This document shows, one piece after another, positions 44,089 through 52,944 of a DNA stretch of 56,208 nucleotides. The DNA lies in assembly GCA_027488135.1 (NCBI GenBank), contig JAIYCH010000066.1, positions 1-56,208 of the forward strand. Direction: 5' to 3'. The stretch is from Saprospiraceae bacterium (lineage in GTDB: Bacteria > Bacteroidota > Bacteroidia > Chitinophagales > Saprospiraceae). A program made the position numbers and the translations under genes. How positions within the stretch are numbered: the stretch's first letter is position 1; each line of letters opens with the position of its first letter. The notes under the pieces are model-generated. The model searched no databases, was not told the origin of the DNA, and saw nothing but the letters and a program-made list of their open reading frames with translations.

Positions 44089-44992
44089 CTATATATCCAG
44101 ATACCTGCTTATTCTAAAAAAGTTAAAAGTAAAACCTTTTTCAACTTATGAGGAATTACAAGCCTATATTGAAAATCAATTTGACTATTTGCAAATGCAA
44201 GATGAAAATTTACAAATAGGTTTTTCAAAACGAACATTTCAACGTGATATAAAGGAAATCAGTAATGTTTTTGGCATTGACATTGAGTATTCAAAATCCC
44301 AAAAAGGTTATTTCATCAGCCAGAACGAAAATGAAAACATGAATTTTCAAAGGATGATGGAAGCATTTGATATGTTTAATTCTTTAAACCTTGCACATGA
44401 TTTAACCTCTTTTATTCATTTAGAAAAACGCAGACCTAAAGGAACGGAAAATTTATACGGATTGCTGCATGCCATCAAAAACAGATTTATTATTAAATTT
44501 AATTATCAGAAATTTTTGGACGAAGAATTAAGCTATCGTTTGGTAGAACCTTATGCTTTAAAGGAGTTTAAAAACCGTTGGTATATTATGGCTAAAGAAA
44601 CTACAGGCAATAATATCAAAAGTTTTGCTCTTGACCGTTTGACAAATCTTGAAATTACAAATCAAACATATCAGTATCCTGACAATTACAGTATTGAACA
44701 AAGCTACCGTTATTGCTTTGGAATTATAAGCCCGAATGACCATGAACCTCAGGACATCATTCTATCCTTTGACCCATTTCAAGGTAAATATATCAAAACA
44801 CTTCCATTACATGACACTCAACAAGTATTGGAGGACAACGACGAAGAAATGAGAATAAAACTTAAACTTTACCTGACACATGACCTGGTAATGGAACTAC
44901 TTTCTTTCGGTGACCACATGAAAGTTATAGAACCTAAATCATTGGCTGACCAGATTAAACAAGCACATGAAAAAGCATTTAGACAATATTAA
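44075..44992 (+). CDS. WYL-domain transcriptional regulator
   Basis: About 305 residues from the ATG at 44075 (frame open upstream to 44045). N-terminal winged HTH with FSKRTFQRDIKEISNVFGID, then a WYL ligand domain: GLLHAIKNRFIIKFNYQKF, YRLVEPYALKEFKNRWYIMA, and the C-terminal extension SFGDHMKVIEPKSLADQIK. WYL proteins sense nucleic acids or nucleotides and often control defence or repair genes. Its start overlaps the 3' end of the HigB remnant. It is the only intact plus-strand gene in the accessory region, convergent with the AAA ATPase gene. Confidence 0.88.
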   Translation: MSKRGYISRYLLILKKLKVKPFSTYEELQAYIENQFDYLQMQDENLQIGFSKRTFQRDIKEISNVFGIDIEYSKSQKGYFISQNENENMNFQRMMEAFDMFNSLNLAHDLTSFIHLEKRRPKGTENLYGLLHAIKNRFIIKFNYQKFLDEELSYRLVEPYALKEFKNRWYIMAKETTGNNIKSFALDRLTNLEITNQTYQYPDNYSIEQSYRYCFGIISPNDHEPQDIILSFDPFQGKYIKTLPLHDTQQVLEDNDEEMRIKLKLYLTHDLVMELLSFGDHMKVIEPKSLADQIKQAHEKAFRQY

Positions 44993-45047
44993 GGGCCATC
45001 TCACAGAGGAGTAAACATCTTTACAGTTCATGAATTCATTCATGTTC

Positions 45048-46742
45048 TCAATTAAAGCCAATTGATTTTTTTGAAAACTGATTAGTTAAAGTTTCCTCTT
45101 TACAAAATTCTAGAAGCGTATTTACATCTACTGCACTTCCATAAAGTATTTCATTGATTTCGTTTTTACGAACTATATTATCAATCTGTCCACCTGAAAA
45201 ATCAAACTTTGTAGCCAGTATTTCACAATCTTCATTTGATAAATGAGGCATTTTTAATTTCCATATTTTTATTTTAGCTGAAACGGCCGGCTTTTGAAAT
45301 TCAATTTTGAAAAGGAATCGTCTTTCAAATGCCGTATCCATATTGTTAACTAAGTTCGAAGTCGCTATTAAAATTCCTTCAAAGTTTTCCATTTCTTCAA
45401 GCAAAATATTCTGTATGCGATTTTCAGTATCACTTGTATTCGAAGAATTTGCCTCTTTACGTTTAGCGATTATAGCATCAGCTTCATTGAAAAATAAAAT
45501 AGGCGCAAGTGTTTGCGACTTCGCATAAGATTTGTAGTCCTTAAAAACTTGTTTAATAATTTTTTCACTTTCTCCAAACCACATTGAACGTGAAGCGCTA
45601 ATATCAATTTTCATTATTTCACGATTTGTAGCTTTAGCTATTTGTAAAACACTTTCTGTTTTTCCAGTGCCAGATGCACCATATAACAATGCTGTAACGC
45701 CTTTGGGTAAGGATTTTTGTACCAGGCGTTCTTGTGTTTTTTTGAAATTCTCTTCTAATAAGAGATTTTTCAATAACGCTAATTGATTTGCTTCCTTTTC
45801 ACTGAAAATTAATTCACGAAAGGGGAGGTCTTGGGGTTGAATTACGTTCTCTTTTTTCTTTTTGTCTACATCTTTTTTGAATAGTTTAATATCACACTCC
45901 GTTAATAAGTCTAAAGCTTTTTCAGTGAGCTGCATTCTGGCATCATCAAAAAATGCTGCATCTACGATTTCTAACAAATCTTCCTTAACCAGATTATTTT
46001 CCTTAGCTAAAAATCTTTGTATTTGAGTAAATCTTTCCTTTGGCTTGTCATAAATCTCTTTGAAACTTCTTTCAATCCAAGGATCTCTGTCCCCTTCAAG
46101 AAATTTCCATACTACGTATAAAAACAAATATTTTTCTTCCATCGATGTTCCTAAGAACCTGGCTTTTTCAATAAGCGGAAAATGTCTATTTTCTTCCAAC
46201 AAGCATTGAGTTTGCTCAAATAATTCAAATGTTGAAATTTCTTCATTGTCTCTTTGATTACCTATTTCATTTATTTTTTCCAGTAAAGTAAAAATATCTT
46301 CATACTTTATGGCATCAACTAAGACATCAGGAATTGGTTCGCTTTTTAATATTTTTTCAGAAACGATTTGATTAATATAAAACTCTTCATCTGCACCTTT
46401 AAGATTTATGCTTCTATGTCGATTACTTTTATTATTTTTCCGTAGCAAACGCTTATTGTACAAATCAACAAAGTCATCACTGAATTCAAGTAGTTTCATT
46501 GGGTTACAATCAAAATGAGAATTCAAGTCATCTAAATCAACTTTCCGACCTTTGTAGTTTAAGGTAAAAATAACAGCAACAAAAAGGGCTTGTGTTTGTG
46601 TAATATGGAAGTATTCAGCTAGAAAGGAAAGTTCTTTTTTGGTTTGCTCAAAAAAGGAATTGTTTAGTTTACTATCTTCTGATAAGTTAAATACTAATGT
46701 AATGTTGTCCAGTATTTCTTGTTTTAATGTTGTGTTTGCCAT
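45048..46742 (-). CDS. AAA family ATPase with N-terminal helical domain
   Basis: 564 residues from the ATG at 46742 (a further in-frame ATG at 46778). The first ~310 residues are helical, without recognised motifs. A C-terminal AAA domain (about 330-540) has Walker A LLYGASGTGKTESVLQIAKA, Walker B PILFFNEADAIIAKR, sensor LIATSNLVNNMDTAFERRFL with arginine finger Arg-Arg. The Walker B has Asn instead of the usual Asp. This AAA group occurs in Bacteroidota mobile and accessory regions; function unknown. Neighbour of Fic and WYL genes on the same island. Confidence 0.8.
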   Translation of the reverse strand: MANTTLKQEILDNITLVFNLSEDSKLNNSFFEQTKKELSFLAEYFHITQTQALFVAVIFTLNYKGRKVDLDDLNSHFDCNPMKLLEFSDDFVDLYNKRLLRKNNKSNRHRSINLKGADEEFYINQIVSEKILKSEPIPDVLVDAIKYEDIFTLLEKINEIGNQRDNEEISTFELFEQTQCLLEENRHFPLIEKARFLGTSMEEKYLFLYVVWKFLEGDRDPWIERSFKEIYDKPKERFTQIQRFLAKENNLVKEDLLEIVDAAFFDDARMQLTEKALDLLTECDIKLFKKDVDKKKKENVIQPQDLPFRELIFSEKEANQLALLKNLLLEENFKKTQERLVQKSLPKGVTALLYGASGTGKTESVLQIAKATNREIMKIDISASRSMWFGESEKIIKQVFKDYKSYAKSQTLAPILFFNEADAIIAKRKEANSSNTSDTENRIQNILLEEMENFEGILIATSNLVNNMDTAFERRFLFKIEFQKPAVSAKIKIWKLKMPHLSNEDCEILATKFDFSGGQIDNIVRKNEINEILYGSAVDVNTLLEFCKEETLTNQFSKKSIGFN

Positions 46743-46896
46743 ATTTGCATATTGATAAGTTTGATAATTTTTATACAAAACTATTTAGGTAGAACGCCAA
46801 GATGTGTCGCTATGAAAATTTCTTTTGTATGGAGACAACTTCTGTGCTCTTCGAGCTGCACGAAAGATTAGCAATTATTGCCAATGGTTAATCCAG

Positions 46897-47994
46897 TTAA
46901 AAATCTACCAGTTCGTAATTTACATTTCGTCCGCCTTCGCCAGTCTGTTTTAAAATTCCTTTTTCTACTAAGTCTTTAATATCCCGTAAGGCAGTATCTG
47001 ACGATGATTTATTGATTTTCGCCCATTTGGAACTTTGTAATTTTCCTTCAAAGTTTTCAAATAACAGATTCAATACTTTTCTTTGTCTTTCGTTTATGGT
47101 CGTTTTTTCATGCAATTTCCAGAATTCTGCTTTTCTTAAAATTTGTTGAGTAGTCTTTTCTGTTGCAAGCATTGCATTTTTAAAACAATGTAGAAACCAT
47201 TTGAGCCATTCTGTAATATCGTTTGAACAGTGTTGCACTTTTTGTAAAACATCATAATACTGTTTTCGCTCTTCCAGTATTTGGCTGGACATACTATAAA
47301 AGCGTTCTCTACTTCCTTCAGAACGTGCCAGTAGCATATCTGAAACGGCACGTCCAATACGACCATTTCCGTCGTCAAAGGGATGAATAATGATAAACCA
47401 AAAATGGGCTATTGCAGCTTTTAGAACCGGATCCAGGGAATTATCGTTATTGAACCAGTGTAAGAACTTCTCCATTTCCGAAGGAACAAACGCAGGCTTT
47501 ATCGCTTCAAAATGTACTTTTTCTTTATCCATCGCACCTGAAACTACTTGCATTTCACCTGTTCGATAACATCCAACCTCAATTTTATATGGTCCGCTAA
47601 ATCCAGTAGGGAAAAGAGCTGCGTGCCAGCCAAATAAACGTTTTTCTGTTAGAGGTAAATCAAATCGTTGTGTTGCATCCAGCGTCATTTCTACAATTCC
47701 TTCAATATGGCGGCTACTTTTGACAAGGCCTGCTGAATTAATACCCAATCGTCTGGCAACGGAAGAACGTACTTGTTCATAGTTGAGCAACTCGCCCTCT
47801 ATTTCAGAAGATTTTACAACATCGAGTGTTAAAGCATTAAGAGTGGCTTCTTCTTTTGCAAAGAACCCTAATGCATTCATCTGCCCAATGATTTTACCTT
47901 GCATCCATCGTACCTCTCCGAAAATTGAATGAATGAGAGCGTTTTCCCAGGTAAAATCAGTCCAATTTTTATATTCGTAGATATATTTTGCCAT
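46897..47994 (-). CDS. Fic-domain AMP-transferase, self-inhibited (class II)
   Basis: 365 residues. N-terminal DUF4172-like region with the inhibitory helix VKSSEIEGELLNYEQVRSS (SxxxEG), the Fic core with HPFDDGNGRIGRAVSD at about residues 200-215 (catalytic His, complete HxFxDGNGRxxR), and a C-terminal winged HTH (INERQRKVLNLLFENFEGKL). Class II Fic proteins transfer AMP to target proteins and are kept inactive by the Glu of the SxxxEG helix. All key residues are intact. It may act as a toxin or regulator; no separate antitoxin is needed. Confidence 0.92.
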   Translation of the reverse strand: MAKYIYEYKNWTDFTWENALIHSIFGEVRWMQGKIIGQMNALGFFAKEEATLNALTLDVVKSSEIEGELLNYEQVRSSVARRLGINSAGLVKSSRHIEGIVEMTLDATQRFDLPLTEKRLFGWHAALFPTGFSGPYKIEVGCYRTGEMQVVSGAMDKEKVHFEAIKPAFVPSEMEKFLHWFNNDNSLDPVLKAAIAHFWFIIIHPFDDGNGRIGRAVSDMLLARSEGSRERFYSMSSQILEERKQYYDVLQKVQHCSNDITEWLKWFLHCFKNAMLATEKTTQQILRKAEFWKLHEKTTINERQRKVLNLLFENFEGKLQSSKWAKINKSSSDTALRDIKDLVEKGILKQTGEGGRNVNYELVDF

Positions 47995-48031
47995 AGATTG
48001 AATGCTTTGCGGTAAATATATAAAATAAACG

Positions 48032-48045
48032 CCGCATAATTGCGG
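48032..48045. repeat. Hairpin CCGCA-TAAT-TGCGG
   Basis: A GC-rich 5-bp palindrome with a TAAT loop in the gap between Fic (start 47994) and the second propeller gene. It may terminate the upstream minus-strand transcript coming from 48118. Confidence 0.4.
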
Positions 48046-48117
48046 TGAATAATCTAACTTTTCTCCGTAAGGTTAAAATACAATGTTTTCATTCTTAGCT
48101 ATTTGCCTTCGTATTTT

Positions 48118-49236
48118 TCAAAATTGCCTTTCAAAAGTCTTTCCGACAAACTTATAAACGCCACCTTCTGCCATTCCAAAAAGCAAATTATTATTATGGT
48201 CTTTATATATGGACCAAATCATAGGTGTAGAAAGTTTGTTATCAATAATATAGTTTGTCATTGAATTGCCATCATATTTCCAGGCTCCAGTATCTCTGTC
48301 TCCAAACCAAATATTTCCTTCCCTATCTTCTTCGATGGCAAATACGTGTTCAAGAGTGCCAGCTTTTGACTTATCTCCTCTTCTTGTACTTGTGGGATGA
48401 ATTAAATTATTCTTTTCAGAAAAATGAATGGTAACGTCTCCTTCCATGAGCAAAACCCCAATGCCATTATTTCCTATCCAAATCCGACCTTTTGAATCTG
48501 CTAATACACTTCTTATATGCAAATGCTCATTATATTTAAGGTTTAAATGTTCATGACTAAATATATTCACTATTTTCCCATCATAGTTGTAAAGGGCGGA
48601 ATAAGTTGCTATCCAAACCTTACCGTATTTATCTTTTGATATATCAGTGACACCATAAGAATTGTCAGGATTTTCATTTCTTGGTTGTGTGAAAATTAAA
48701 AAGTTAGCACCATACGAATTACCCGGATTTTCATTTTTTGGTTTTGGAAAAATTAAATAATGCATATTTTTTCCGTCAAAACGGTTAATTCCGCCTTCCT
48801 CGCCGGCATAAAACCATTCATCGCCATTTGTTTCATTCCATTCAAATATTGGATTGTTAGTTTGGGTTGAATAATTTGTAAACTTTTGCCCGTCATAAAT
48901 ACTTAATCCCTTTGCCGTGCCAATCAATATATTTCCATGTTTATCCTCTTGTATGGAGCGGATTTGGTTGTCCAATAAACCATCTTTTGTTGTAAGATAT
49001 TTAAATGTATTTCCGTCATAACGACTTACACCTGCATTATGAATGCCAAACCAATAGTTGCTTTTACTATCCTGAAAGATAACACGTATTCCAGAACCAA
49101 ATTTTAAAGTATCGGTTTTTGAAACACTTTGTAATTCAGATGTACTATTTTCTTTCCCGGTTGATTTCTTTTCAACACATGACAAGTTGAGTATCAACAG
49201 GACTATTAAGTACATCAAATTAAAAAGTTTTTGCAT
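48118..49236 (-). CDS. Reg_prop seven-repeat propeller lipoprotein 2
   Basis: 372 residues with a lipobox (ILNLSC). Seven Reg_prop repeats (for example DSKSNYWFGIHNAGVSRYDG, DREGNIWFGDRDTGAWKYDG, NNNLLFGMAEGGVYKFVG). The third blade is divergent (NGDEWFYAGEEGGINRFDG) in the same way as in the adjacent paralogue, so genes 2 and 3 arose by tandem duplication. After that blade a 19-residue unit, (L)IFPKPKNENPGNSYG, is duplicated in tandem. No transmembrane or output domain. Eight bases separate it from the next propeller gene. Confidence 0.88.
   Translation of the reverse strand: MQKLFNLMYLIVLLILNLSCVEKKSTGKENSTSELQSVSKTDTLKFGSGIRVIFQDSKSNYWFGIHNAGVSRYDGNTFKYLTTKDGLLDNQIRSIQEDKHGNILIGTAKGLSIYDGQKFTNYSTQTNNPIFEWNETNGDEWFYAGEEGGINRFDGKNMHYLIFPKPKNENPGNSYGANFLIFTQPRNENPDNSYGVTDISKDKYGKVWIATYSALYNYDGKIVNIFSHEHLNLKYNEHLHIRSVLADSKGRIWIGNNGIGVLLMEGDVTIHFSEKNNLIHPTSTRRGDKSKAGTLEHVFAIEEDREGNIWFGDRDTGAWKYDGNSMTNYIIDNKLSTPMIWSIYKDHNNNLLFGMAEGGVYKFVGKTFERQF
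48651..48764 (-). repeat. 57-bp imperfect tandem duplication in propeller 2
   Basis: Two adjacent units of exactly 57 bases (48651-48707 and 48708-48764). Each begins with CACCATA and carries GGATTTTCATTT. They encode two 19-residue copies ending in ENP(G/D)NSYG. The frame is preserved. It adds a loop between two blades. Confidence 0.85.
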
Positions 49237-49244
49237 TTATGGAT

Positions 49245-50288
49245 TTATTTTACAAATTTTTCAAACGTATGACCATTAAATGTATAAACGCCTGCATTAT
49301 GCGTTCCAAGCCAAAGAACCCCTTTGTTGTCTTTATAAATGGTAAAAAGCAAAACATCAGTCTCACCATCTTTGACAGGGTAATGAATAAGTTCTTTTCC
49401 ATTGTACTTCCACACCCCGTTTTCATAAGTCGCCATCCATAGATTGCCCTTATTATCTTCGGTTATGGAGAGGAAAAAAGGAAATTCCATTTTATTGGTT
49501 TTGTTAAGGTAACCAATGCCACTCTCTTTTTTAAAGGTTACGGATTCATAGCCATCCGTTTCTATGACATAGCGAAAACGAGTATTATTTATCCAAAACT
49601 TACCATTTTTATCTTCAAAAATGGCACGTGTTCCAAAATCACCTCCATTTGGCGTTGTTTGTAATTGTTCTTCATAATGCCAGCTCAGGGCTCTGCCATC
49701 ATATCGACACACCCCTAAGCTGGCTGTTCCGAACCACATATATCCTTTACGATCTTTGTAGATGGTATAAAGTCCATAAGGTTTTAAGCTGGTATTTGGA
49801 TTTTTCATGTAAAACATATTTTCCTGGGGTGATGTTGGAAATTTTAAGTAGTGTAAATATTTCCCATCAAATCTGTAGGCTCCACTTTTTGTAGAACCCA
49901 TTCTGAACCATAAATCATCAGGTTTTAAAACCCAATCATTCAAAGGTGATGCCGGGTTAGCGATTTGCAATGTTTTAAACGTACGACCATCAAATTTACT
50001 AACCCCTTTTTCTGTATCAAAGTAAACATTCCCATTAGCATCTTCCTGAATACCTCGTATTTCATTGCTAACTAAGCCATTTTCGGTAGTTATATGTTTT
50101 AATCGTTGCCCATTGTAATAATATACCCCATTTTCTTTACTTCCGAACCAATAATTTGATTTCTTATCCTGATAAATAGTCCAGATTGTTTTATCAAGTT
50201 GAGTAACAGTTACACCGGTGTCTATACTATTACTTACAAAGAAACTTACCAGAAAAATGGTGAGTAGTGTCAATTTCATTTTATTCAT
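49245..50288 (-). CDS. Reg_prop seven-repeat propeller protein 3
   Basis: 347 residues. Signal peptide MKLTLLTIFLVSFFVSNSID (from the fourth codon); unlike its three paralogues there is no lipobox Cys, so it should be released into the periplasm or secreted. Seven Reg_prop repeats (DKKSNYWFGSKENGVYYYNG, DRKGYMWFGTASLGVCRYDG, DNKGVLWLGTHNAGVYTFNG). Closest to propeller 2, sharing the degenerate third blade (LHYLKFP versus MHYLIFP). Probably in one transcript with propeller 2. The function of single-domain Reg_prop proteins is unknown. Confidence 0.87.
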   Translation of the reverse strand: MNKMKLTLLTIFLVSFFVSNSIDTGVTVTQLDKTIWTIYQDKKSNYWFGSKENGVYYYNGQRLKHITTENGLVSNEIRGIQEDANGNVYFDTEKGVSKFDGRTFKTLQIANPASPLNDWVLKPDDLWFRMGSTKSGAYRFDGKYLHYLKFPTSPQENMFYMKNPNTSLKPYGLYTIYKDRKGYMWFGTASLGVCRYDGRALSWHYEEQLQTTPNGGDFGTRAIFEDKNGKFWINNTRFRYVIETDGYESVTFKKESGIGYLNKTNKMEFPFFLSITEDNKGNLWMATYENGVWKYNGKELIHYPVKDGETDVLLFTIYKDNKGVLWLGTHNAGVYTFNGHTFEKFVK

Positions 50289-50794
50289 TTTTCAATGGTA
50301 GTGTTTCAAAGGATTTGCTGTCTTACAATACAAATAACTATAGACTGTGGAAAAACTACGGCCCTTCAGTTCATAAATATAGTCATTAAATGGGTTAGGT
50401 CTTGGGCAAACTTTAAACGTTTTTTGGATGCATTTTTAGATTATCAGGGGCGGAGTGTTACGAAGATAGCTGTGGTATGTCCCTGAGCGTTTATAAGAAA
50501 TACATCTGCGAATAACATTATGCTTAAACAATAACGCTATCTAAAATCTGTGATTCATAACCGAGTGTTAGGGGTAAATTTCAACTATATAATCTATCGT
50601 AAAAAAGCTAATATCCAAGGGTATAATCTTGGAAAACTATCTATTTTATCCTTGACCATCATAAATGCCTATTTGGCCAATGTATAAAATACTATAAATA
50701 CAAGAGGCTATCTTTTTAGACAGCCTCTTGTGTTTTCAGGGTAGTGCAGGTATCACAATAAATTACTCATGCAAGAAATTTACTATGAAGAGAA
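50289..50794. other. Intergenic region of 506 bases
   Basis: No supportable gene. A possible degenerate GTTAGGGGTA (50567-50576) resembles the GTTAGTGGTA motif at 55415. The text is of mixed composition and its right end holds the terminator at 50700-50731. Probably the residue of a former gene or insertion; nothing identifiable remains. Confidence 0.4.
50700..50731 (-). terminator. Strong terminator hairpin after the SPFH gene
   Basis: ACAAGAGGCT and AGCCTCTTGT form a perfect 10-bp stem around a 12-base loop; two more pairs can form inside after one A/C mismatch. On the minus strand it lies 64 bases beyond the SPFH stop and is followed by AT-rich sequence, so it is a good intrinsic terminator for that gene. 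Confidence 0.7.
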
Positions 50795-51562
50795 TCATTC
50801 GATTAAAAACGGAACCTTACCATTCGTAATGATGATTTTACTATTATTGGTCTTAGATAACTCCAGAAAAGCTTCAATACTGCGTATTTTGATGATATTA
50901 TCTGTCAAACCTTCTGAAAGTATTTTTTGTGCGTCTTTAGTTCCTGTGGCTTCAATAATTTTTCTTTCAGCTTCTAATTTTTCCTGTTGTAGAATGAACT
51001 CCATTCTCATTGCATTTTGTTCTGCTTGTAATTTCTGTTCAATGGAACTTGCCAATCCGGCAGGCAATTGAATACTTTTCATTAATACAGAATTTACAAT
51101 AATTCCTTGTTGTTCAAGCGTTTCACTCATTTTTCCTTTAATCGCTGTTTCTATTTCTGCTCTCATACCAGAGTGCATGTCTTTAGCAAAGTACTTAGAA
51201 CAAACATCTGCCGATGCAGAGCGAAAGACGTTAGATATGATTGTTTCATATCCTTGACCCAGGTTTCGAATAACTTTAGGCACACTGTTTTCATCTACTC
51301 TGTAAAGAATAGAAATCTGTGCAACAATACTTAAGCCTTCTTTGCTGGGCAAACTCAAACTCAGCTCGATATTATTGATCTGTACATTCGTTCTGATCAC
51401 TTTAGTAACGATGGGGTTATACAGTACCGTGCCTTGTTTGTAAACACTTTCTGAAAGTTTACCAAGTTTTTGTTTTAGCCCAACTTCCCCTGGTCTGATA
51501 ATAGCACAGCTGGAGACTAGTAATGGGAATAATAAGAGGTAAAAAATTTTTGATGTTTTCAT
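50795..51562 (-). CDS. SPFH/prohibitin-family lipoprotein
   Basis: 255 residues. Signal peptide with lipobox (LLVSSC), then an SPFH/prohibitin domain (about 22-185): AIIRPGEVGLKQKLGKLSES, IELSLSLPSKEGLSIVAQIS, LYRVDENSVPKVIRNLGQGY, GIIVNSVLMKSIQLPAGLAS. It ends in a coiled segment (EQKLQAEQNAMRMEFILQQE). SPFH proteins oligomerise into rings at membranes; a lipid anchor instead of a transmembrane helix is less common and would put it on the periplasmic side. No NfeD partner gene is adjacent. Confidence 0.85.
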   Translation of the reverse strand: MKTSKIFYLLLFPLLVSSCAIIRPGEVGLKQKLGKLSESVYKQGTVLYNPIVTKVIRTNVQINNIELSLSLPSKEGLSIVAQISILYRVDENSVPKVIRNLGQGYETIISNVFRSASADVCSKYFAKDMHSGMRAEIETAIKGKMSETLEQQGIIVNSVLMKSIQLPAGLASSIEQKLQAEQNAMRMEFILQQEKLEAERKIIEATGTKDAQKILSEGLTDNIIKIRSIEAFLELSKTNNSKIIITNGKVPFLIE

Positions 51563-51869
51563 GATTTTATTTGGTTAAGATACCACCTCAATTTTAAGAT
51601 AGTATTACTATCAAAGTTACGGTATAATTTAGTCCAATGCAAGTGTAGTATCCTGACCTGGCACCTATTTTTATAGAAATGGTCTTTTTAGATTTAGGGT
51701 AAAAAATGAGACACAAAGAAAGCCGGCGACGGAAATGTATAAAGGAGGTTGGTTTAGAATTGTCTTTTTACATTGTCACTTACTGGTTTGTGGAACGGCA
51801 TATACTTACATTGTTATTCCCTCTGTCCAACTTGTACAAATCCAAATAATAAATACGTGTTCGTATTTA
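51563..51869. other. Intergenic region of 307 bases
   Basis: No supportable gene. A possible 47-codon open frame begins ATGAGACACAAAGAAAGC at 51702 on the + strand; it has no recognisable motif and is not called. The left end is probably the promoter region of the SPFH gene. Confidence 0.4.
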
Positions 51870-51875
51870 TTATTT
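51844..51875 (-). terminator. 14-bp perfect hairpin at the end of propeller 4
   Basis: AAATAATAAATACG and CGTATTTATTATTT flank the loop TGTT, an uninterrupted 14-bp stem. It overlaps the stop codon of the propeller 4 gene (51870-51872). It should stop minus-strand transcription, although no long T-run follows; it could also protect the mRNA 3' end. Confidence 0.65.
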
Positions 51876-52934
51876 CCAAGGTCCTTTTGTCGTTACGTTC
51901 ATAATTTCGTCCCTCTGATTAATTCTATATAATCCACCGGCTCCGCCCAACCAAAAATTTCCTTTTCTATCTTCCAGTATTCCCATGATTGAAATTGGAA
52001 TATCATAGTGCTTAAAGGCTACTCCATCGTATTTATATACTCCATTCTTTACGGTACCTATCCATATATTATCAGATTTGTCTCTATAGATTTTGTACAC
52101 ATCACCATCATTAAATCCTTTTATTTCTGGAAATGAAATAATCTCATTCCCTATTATTTTATTGATTCCACCCTTTCCAAACTGCTTTTTGGGGTCAATA
52201 TCATCTCTTTCAGCAACTCTGGTTCCGATCCAAACACTTCCATCTTTGTCAAATTCAATTTGGGTAACATTATTAGAGTGTAATCCATCTTTTTTCAGAA
52301 AATGAGTAAACGAATTTACATCATATTTACAAACGCCATAACCGTCTCTGAGAAACCAGATATTACCATTGGCATCTTCACTTATACCCATTATCCAATC
52401 CTTGGTATCTTCATTTATTTTGGTATCAACTTTTGGGTAAGGAACTGAAAAATGATGAAATGATTTTCCATCAAATTTATAGACACCATTCCAAGTACCA
52501 ACCCAAAAAACGTTCTTACTATCAATAAGTAAATTTGCAATCATATTGCTAATAAAGTCGTCTCCTACTAAAAAATTCGTAAAATTCTTACCATCATATT
52601 TTGTTAAACCCTCACCCGTATTTAACCAAAAGATACCGGTTGAATCCTCTTTTATGGCAGTTACTCTATCAGATGGTAACCCATCCTTTGTTGTAAAATA
52701 TTTTAATTTTTCACCATCATATCTTGCTATTCCATTTCCATTTGTTCCAAACCACAAATTTCCTCTGGAATCTTCGAATATGCTGGTTACATATTCTCCA
52801 ATTTGAGCTTCAATTTCTATGTTATCGGAATCTCTTTTTTTAATAGGGTTCACTTTCTTTTCCTGTGAGTTACAAGAAGTTGATAAAATCGATAAAATTA
52901 TTAATATAATCAGTTTAATTTTTTTTCTGTTCAA
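51870..52934 (-). CDS. Reg_prop seven-repeat propeller lipoprotein 4
   Basis: 354 residues with a TTG start at 52934; no in-frame ATG lies upstream before the hairpin. Signal peptide with lipobox (LSTSC). Seven Reg_prop repeats (DSRGNLWFGTNGNGIARYDG, DSKNVFWVGTWNGVYKFDG, DKSDNIWIGTVKNGVYKYDG, DRKGNFWLGGAGGLYRIN). The fifth blade contains a 15-residue insertion (AERDDIDPKKQFGKG). No output domain. Farther from the other three paralogues in sequence than genes 2 and 3 are from one another. Confidence 0.87.
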   Translation of the reverse strand: MNRKKIKLIILIILSILSTSCNSQEKKVNPIKKRDSDNIEIEAQIGEYVTSIFEDSRGNLWFGTNGNGIARYDGEKLKYFTTKDGLPSDRVTAIKEDSTGIFWLNTGEGLTKYDGKNFTNFLVGDDFISNMIANLLIDSKNVFWVGTWNGVYKFDGKSFHHFSVPYPKVDTKINEDTKDWIMGISEDANGNIWFLRDGYGVCKYDVNSFTHFLKKDGLHSNNVTQIEFDKDGSVWIGTRVAERDDIDPKKQFGKGGINKIIGNEIISFPEIKGFNDGDVYKIYRDKSDNIWIGTVKNGVYKYDGVAFKHYDIPISIMGILEDRKGNFWLGGAGGLYRINQRDEIMNVTTKGPWK

Positions 52935-52944
52935 ATATGATGCA

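Noticed and set aside
43879-44151. A 90-codon + frame as an independent gene
   Set aside because: Its content is the C-terminal part of a HigB toxin fused to out-of-frame WYL sequence; treated as part of a pseudogene.
50295-50486. 63-codon + frame in the intergenic region
   Set aside because: No start context, motif or family pattern; likely random.
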